The notes beneath the pieces are model-generated. The model did not search any database and was not told the DNA's origin. It was given only the letters and a program-made list of their open reading frames with translations. The translations under genes and the position numbers were made by a program. DNA of 16,855 nucleotides from Christensenella sp. UBA6420 (GTDB taxonomy: Bacteria > Bacillota > Clostridia > Christensenellales > DTU072), in the NCBI GenBank assembly GCA_002439705.1, contig DJPE01000036.1:1-16855 (forward strand). Reading direction: 5' to 3'. Shown one piece after another: positions 14,317-16,855 of the stretch (position 1 is its first letter; the number at the start of each line of letters is the position of its first letter).

Positions 14317-14913
14317 ATGAAAAAGACCGTAATTACCATAGGCAGAGAAAACGGAAGCGGCGGAAGACACGTCGGAGAAGAACTCGCAAAAGCGTTGAAC
14401 GTAAAATGTTACGACAAAGAACTTCTTTTGGAAACCGCAAAAAACAGCGGACTCGCCGCCAACTTTATCGCCGAAAACGAAGAGCGTAAACCGCAGTTCT
14501 TTTGGGGAACGGGCGCATTTTATATGTACGAACAACCTATTTCCGTACAGCTCTACGTCGAGCAGTCCAAAATTATAAAACAGCTCGCCGACAGAGAACC
14601 CTGCGTAATAGTCGGCAGATGCTCGGATTACGTTCTCGCAGACAACGAAAACGTACTTAACGTATTCATTCACGCTCCCCTTGACGACAGAATAGAAAGA
14701 GTGGCGAAAAGAGAAAGCGTAACGCAGGACAAAGCCAAGTCCATAATCACGAAAACCGACAAAGCGAGAGCTTCCTATTACAGCTACTTCACGGGTAAAA
14801 TATGGGGCAACGCCAAAAACTACCATATATCCCTTGACTCTTCCCTACTCGGTATCGACGGCTGCGTAAAAGCCATTATGGCTTGCCTCGATATACTCAA
14901 CAATCAGGAATAA
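14317..14913 (+). CDS. Cytidylate-kinase-like family protein
   Basis: A 198-residue cytosolic P-loop protein of the cytidylate kinase-like group (Cytidylate_kin2 type), which is distinct from the Cmk that phosphorylates CMP. The nucleotide loop is GRENGSGGRHVGEELA (9-24), in which the usual GKGxGS/T is replaced by ENGSGGR. Next come the CYDKELLLETAKNSGL segment (31-46), the VIVGRCSDYVL block (97-107), FIHAPLDDRIERVAKRE (117-133), and the lid-like DKARASYYSYFTGKIWG (148-164) with NYHISLDSSLLG (168-179). This pattern is common in Clostridia and usually annotated as a cytidylate kinase-like protein; the true substrate is not established. It has its own promoter and terminator, so it is probably monocistronic. 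Confidence 0.87.
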   Translation: MKKTVITIGRENGSGGRHVGEELAKALNVKCYDKELLLETAKNSGLAANFIAENEERKPQFFWGTGAFYMYEQPISVQLYVEQSKIIKQLADREPCVIVGRCSDYVLADNENVLNVFIHAPLDDRIERVAKRESVTQDKAKSIITKTDKARASYYSYFTGKIWGNAKNYHISLDSSLLGIDGCVKAIMACLDILNNQE

Positions 14914-14932
14914 TCGTTAATTATACCTACTA

Positions 14933-14966
14933 AAAACGCCGACTGACTACCGTCCGTCGGCGTTTT
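14933..14966. terminator. Bidirectional intrinsic terminator between kinase-like and lipoprotein genes
   Basis: A perfect 11-bp stem AAAACGCCGAC (14933-14943) / GTCGGCGTTTT (14956-14966) with a 12-nt loop. T-rich tails lie on both strands (TTTTCTTATTT on plus; the A run before the stem gives TTTTTA on minus). It is 20 nt from each of the two convergent stop codons. Confidence 0.88.
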
Positions 14967-14986
14967 CTTATTTACGAATATCCGAA

Positions 14987-16318
14987 TTAAAGATTAAGCC
15001 ATATTACGGGAGCTATACCGAAGAAAGTCATTGCGCCCGTGCAGTCGGCACCGTATAAATTTCCGTCGGGCGAAACTAACGGGTCGTCGGAAATCTCGGC
15101 GGCTCCTAACGAGCGAATACGCCAATAGCAACCTTCTTTAACTTCGCATACTTCCTCTCTATACAAGTATATGTCCAATAAGCTATCCCACAACTCATTT
15201 CCGTTGTTTCCCGAATAACAACCGTTGCCCAATGCATAATCGGAAGCCTGCAATCTTCTTGCCGTATCTTTCGTTTCAAACGGGTCGTCCGCAGCAAAAC
15301 CGTACTTATCGTCGATGACTTCATTTTCGCTAAGTAAAAACACCTTATCTTCGGTATCTTCGCACCAATACATAGCATAGTCTTCGTCCCAGTAGCTGTC
15401 CTTACCGTTACTTACGGTGGTTACTGCTATCATATCTTTTTGCCCGTCGGAAAACGCGTCGTTATAGAAACTACCGTTAAGCCATTTTCTTAAATCGCTT
15501 GCGGCGTAGTTACAGTAGAAATACCAATCGTCTTCGGTTATTTTTTTGTGGTTATAGGTAAAAATATCGTTCAGCTCCCTGCTGTATAACGCCGTATCGG
15601 ACATAAGGAACGCTTTGCCGTCCTTTTCTTCGAGTATTCTCCACTTAATAGGCTCGTACTTGAACCAATAGACGGAACCCGTTGTATATCCGTTGCGTGC
15701 TTGCAATGCGTTTTCTTCCGTCGGAATTATCCAGTTTTCTTCCATCCCTTCTTGCGTTATGGAATCTAACCATTCGTTCATTTCTTCTTCACTCGAAAAC
15801 ATACTTTCTGCTATTTCACCGCAATCTAAATATGTAAAAGGTCTATAATCTAAAAAGTATATTCCCCTGTAACGCGCACCGTTATATTCCCTGTCGATAT
15901 ACCGGGAATAAATCTTTATCGTTTTCGACGCGACCACGTTGACGGGTTCTTCCGCCGACCCGTCGCCCGCAACGACCGAGATCACAACGTCGTATCCGTA
16001 AGACGTCCAATTCCCGTCGCTTTCTTTCGTGGGTAATGCCCCTGCCGCTTCGGTAAGGGCTGCGGAAACGGTTTCGTCGGTGACTTTCGACTGCGGATAA
16101 GAACCGAACAAAATATACTTACCGTCCGCACTTTCGTTTCCGTCTGCGTCAACTCTTACATATGTGGAAATATCCGTGTTTGTATTCGAGTTCGTTTCCG
16201 TGTTCGTGCCGCCGTTATCGCCGTTACCTGCGTCCTTGTCACAGCCTACAAGCATAAACGACGATAAAACGATAGCTATCGTACATAAAATAACTAATAC
16301 TTTCTTTACTTTTTTCAA
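14987..16318 (-). CDS. DUF6273-domain lipoprotein
   Basis: A 443-residue exported lipoprotein. The N-terminus is a classical lipoprotein signal: KKVKK, then a hydrophobic core and the lipobox LVGC with Cys26 as the lipid-bearing residue. A low-complexity Asn/Thr/Gly linker (27-52) follows. The DUF6273-like region starts with YILFGSYPQSKVTD (68-81) and includes FKYEPIKWRIL (219-229) and CYWRIRSLG (397-405). It ends with FFGIAPVIWLNL. These motifs parallel those of the 559-residue protein at 7807-9486. The start is taken as TTG at 16318: AAGGAGG lies 8 nt before it, whereas the ATG ten codons upstream has no ribosome binding site and would put that AAGGAGG inside the coding region. Divergent from the second Xre gene. 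Function unknown. Confidence 0.87.
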   Translation of the reverse strand: MKKVKKVLVILCTIAIVLSSFMLVGCDKDAGNGDNGGTNTETNSNTNTDISTYVRVDADGNESADGKYILFGSYPQSKVTDETVSAALTEAAGALPTKESDGNWTSYGYDVVISVVAGDGSAEEPVNVVASKTIKIYSRYIDREYNGARYRGIYFLDYRPFTYLDCGEIAESMFSSEEEMNEWLDSITQEGMEENWIIPTEENALQARNGYTTGSVYWFKYEPIKWRILEEKDGKAFLMSDTALYSRELNDIFTYNHKKITEDDWYFYCNYAASDLRKWLNGSFYNDAFSDGQKDMIAVTTVSNGKDSYWDEDYAMYWCEDTEDKVFLLSENEVIDDKYGFAADDPFETKDTARRLQASDYALGNGCYSGNNGNELWDSLLDIYLYREEVCEVKEGCYWRIRSLGAAEISDDPLVSPDGNLYGADCTGAMTFFGIAPVIWLNL

Positions 16319-16372
16319 TTTTGCGTCCTCCTTTTTGCAAAAATGCAAGTATTATTCACAATAGTTAATCAC

Positions 16373-16401
16373 ATTATATATTATAGGAAGTCATTAGTCA
16401 A
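16373..16401 (-). promoter_or_regulatory. Promoter of the DUF6273 lipoprotein
   Basis: Minus strand: -35 TTGACT (plus 16396-16401), a 17-bp spacer and -10 TATAAT (16373-16378). The leader is about 45-50 nt to the TTG start. Confidence 0.82.
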
Positions 16402-16409
16402 TTACCAAA

Positions 16410-16437
16410 AGTTAATTTTTTAGGTTATAAATTAACT
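16410..16437. promoter_or_regulatory. Perfect inverted repeat, candidate operator of the second Xre regulator
   Basis: AGTTAATTT (16410-16418) and AAATTAACT (16429-16437) are exact inverted copies with 10 bp between them, ending at the base before the ATG. The repeat contains the likely -10 (TTATAA, 16425-16430) of the regulator gene and lies just upstream of the lipoprotein -35. A further half-site, AGTTAAT, is at 16363-16369, downstream of the lipoprotein -10. Confidence 0.65.
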
Positions 16438-16665
16438 ATGGTTTATTATCGGTCTATGGAAAATCGGTTTAGCGAAAGGCTGAAAGAGCTTATCGGGAAT
16501 GAAAACATAACGCAAAAAGAGTTTGCCGCTTCGATAAACGTGTCGCAAGCCTGCGTGACTTATTGGCTGAAATCCGAAAGACAACCTACCGCCGAAGCCC
16601 TGTTCACGATAGCCCGTACCTACGACGTATCGGTAGATTATTTGTTGGGATTATCAGACTATTAA
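16438..16665 (+). CDS. Small Xre-family transcriptional regulator (DNA-binding domain only)
   Basis: A 75-residue Cro/C1-type helix-turn-helix protein: FSERLKELIGNENITQKEFA, then AASINVSQACVTYWLKSERQ containing the recognition helix, then PTAEALFTIARTYDVSVDYLLGL. It has no other domain. An alternative start is the ATG at 16456 (69 residues, MENRFSERL), which fits the family N-terminus equally well. Neither ATG has a Shine-Dalgarno. The candidate -10 (16425-16430) ends 7 nt before ATG 16438, as in the first Xre gene, which favours 16438 and a leaderless mRNA. It is divergent from the DUF6273 lipoprotein, which it may repress (inference). Its stop codon is followed one base later by a palindrome array and then a strong terminator. 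Confidence 0.87.
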   Translation: MVYYRSMENRFSERLKELIGNENITQKEFAASINVSQACVTYWLKSERQPTAEALFTIARTYDVSVDYLLGLSDY

Positions 16666-16666
16666 A

Positions 16667-16764
16667 AGTGAAGTTCAAAGCTATGCTTTGAGTGAAGTTA
16701 TCGCCATAGCGATAGTGAAGAAGACTAACGGCAGTGAAGTTTCGAGTAAAACTCGAAGTTAAGG
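16667..16764 (+). repeat. Palindrome array with AGTGAAGTT linker
   Basis: Linkers AGTGAAGTT (16667), AGTGAAGTT (16691), AGTGAAG (16714), AGTGAAGTT (16733) and a decayed AGTTAAGG (16757), with spacing 24, 23, 19 and 24 bp. The inserts differ from one another, and three are perfect palindromes: CAAAGC-TAT-GCTTTG (16676-16690), ATCGC-CATA-GCGAT (16700-16713) and TCGAGT-AAA-ACTCGA (16742-16756). The third insert (16721-16732) is not clearly palindromic. Confidence 0.8.
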
Positions 16765-16776
16765 ATAAGTTATTAG

Positions 16777-16812
16777 AAAAGGATAGAGTGATTTATTGTT
16801 CTATCCTTTTTT
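16777..16812 (+). terminator. Intrinsic terminator after the Xre gene and its array
   Basis: A perfect 11-bp stem AAAAGGATAGA (16777-16787) / TCTATCCTTTT (16800-16810) with a 12-nt loop and six T at the end. It ends the transcript that carries the palindrome array as 3' untranslated region. Nothing recognisable follows to the end of the window. Confidence 0.88.
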
Positions 16813-16855
16813 ATTTGCTTGTATAGGGTTCGTACTTTCTTTTCGGTGTGAAAAG

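Noticed and set aside
14317..14913. Genuine cytidylate kinase (cmk)
   Set aside because: The P-loop and downstream motifs follow the cytidylate-kinase-like family rather than Cmk; the CMP-binding insert is not recognisable.

Overview
The window looks like chromosome from a Bacillota (Clostridia-like) bacterium. Promoters match the housekeeping sigma consensus (TTGACA-17-TATAAT type), ribosome binding sites are strong AGGAGG types, and the tRNA encodes its own CCA. The gene content (tandem MMPL exporters, DUF6273 surface proteins, a MelB-type symporter, a cytidylate-kinase-like protein) fits a gut clostridial lineage. The genus cannot be named from this sequence.

Layout. Positions 1-5297 (minus): glmS followed by two tandem MMPL/RND-type exporters, the second running off the left edge; the three read as one operon. 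Positions 5404-5555: a tRNA-Thr(CGT) with its own promoter and a hairpin terminator. Positions 5566-6774: a YgjP-like zinc metallopeptidase (minus) and a TspO/MBR-family membrane protein (plus), divergent. Positions 6847-9486 (minus): a DUF6273/InlB-repeat surface protein, then ybaB and recR; dnaX, the usual partner of ybaB-recR, is absent. Positions 9487-9933: about 450 bp without a gene, holding a promoter, two inverted arrays of short palindromes and a hairpin-rich centre. Positions 9934-10365 (minus): a small four-helix membrane protein of unknown function with its own promoter. Positions 10505-12188 (minus): three consecutive small membrane proteins that all end in a SHOCT domain, the first being TM2-SHOCT. 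They are driven by a promoter that overlaps that of a divergent Xre repressor gene at a perfect dyad operator. Positions 12600-14913 (plus): a GPH-family sugar:cation symporter and a cytidylate-kinase-like protein, each with its own promoter. Positions 14987-16318 (minus): a DUF6273 lipoprotein, divergent from a second small Xre regulator (16438-16665). A different palindrome array follows that regulator's stop codon, then a terminator.

Two themes recur. First, two very small Xre regulators each face a gene or operon for envelope proteins, have a perfect inverted repeat next to or inside the promoters, and lack a Shine-Dalgarno sequence, so both may be translated from leaderless mRNA. Second, arrays of different but self-complementary palindromes, separated by a near-constant linker containing GTGAA or GTTAA, lie directly after the stop codons of two unrelated genes. 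The SHOCT cluster with its operator, and the palindrome arrays, are the best candidates for undescribed biology.
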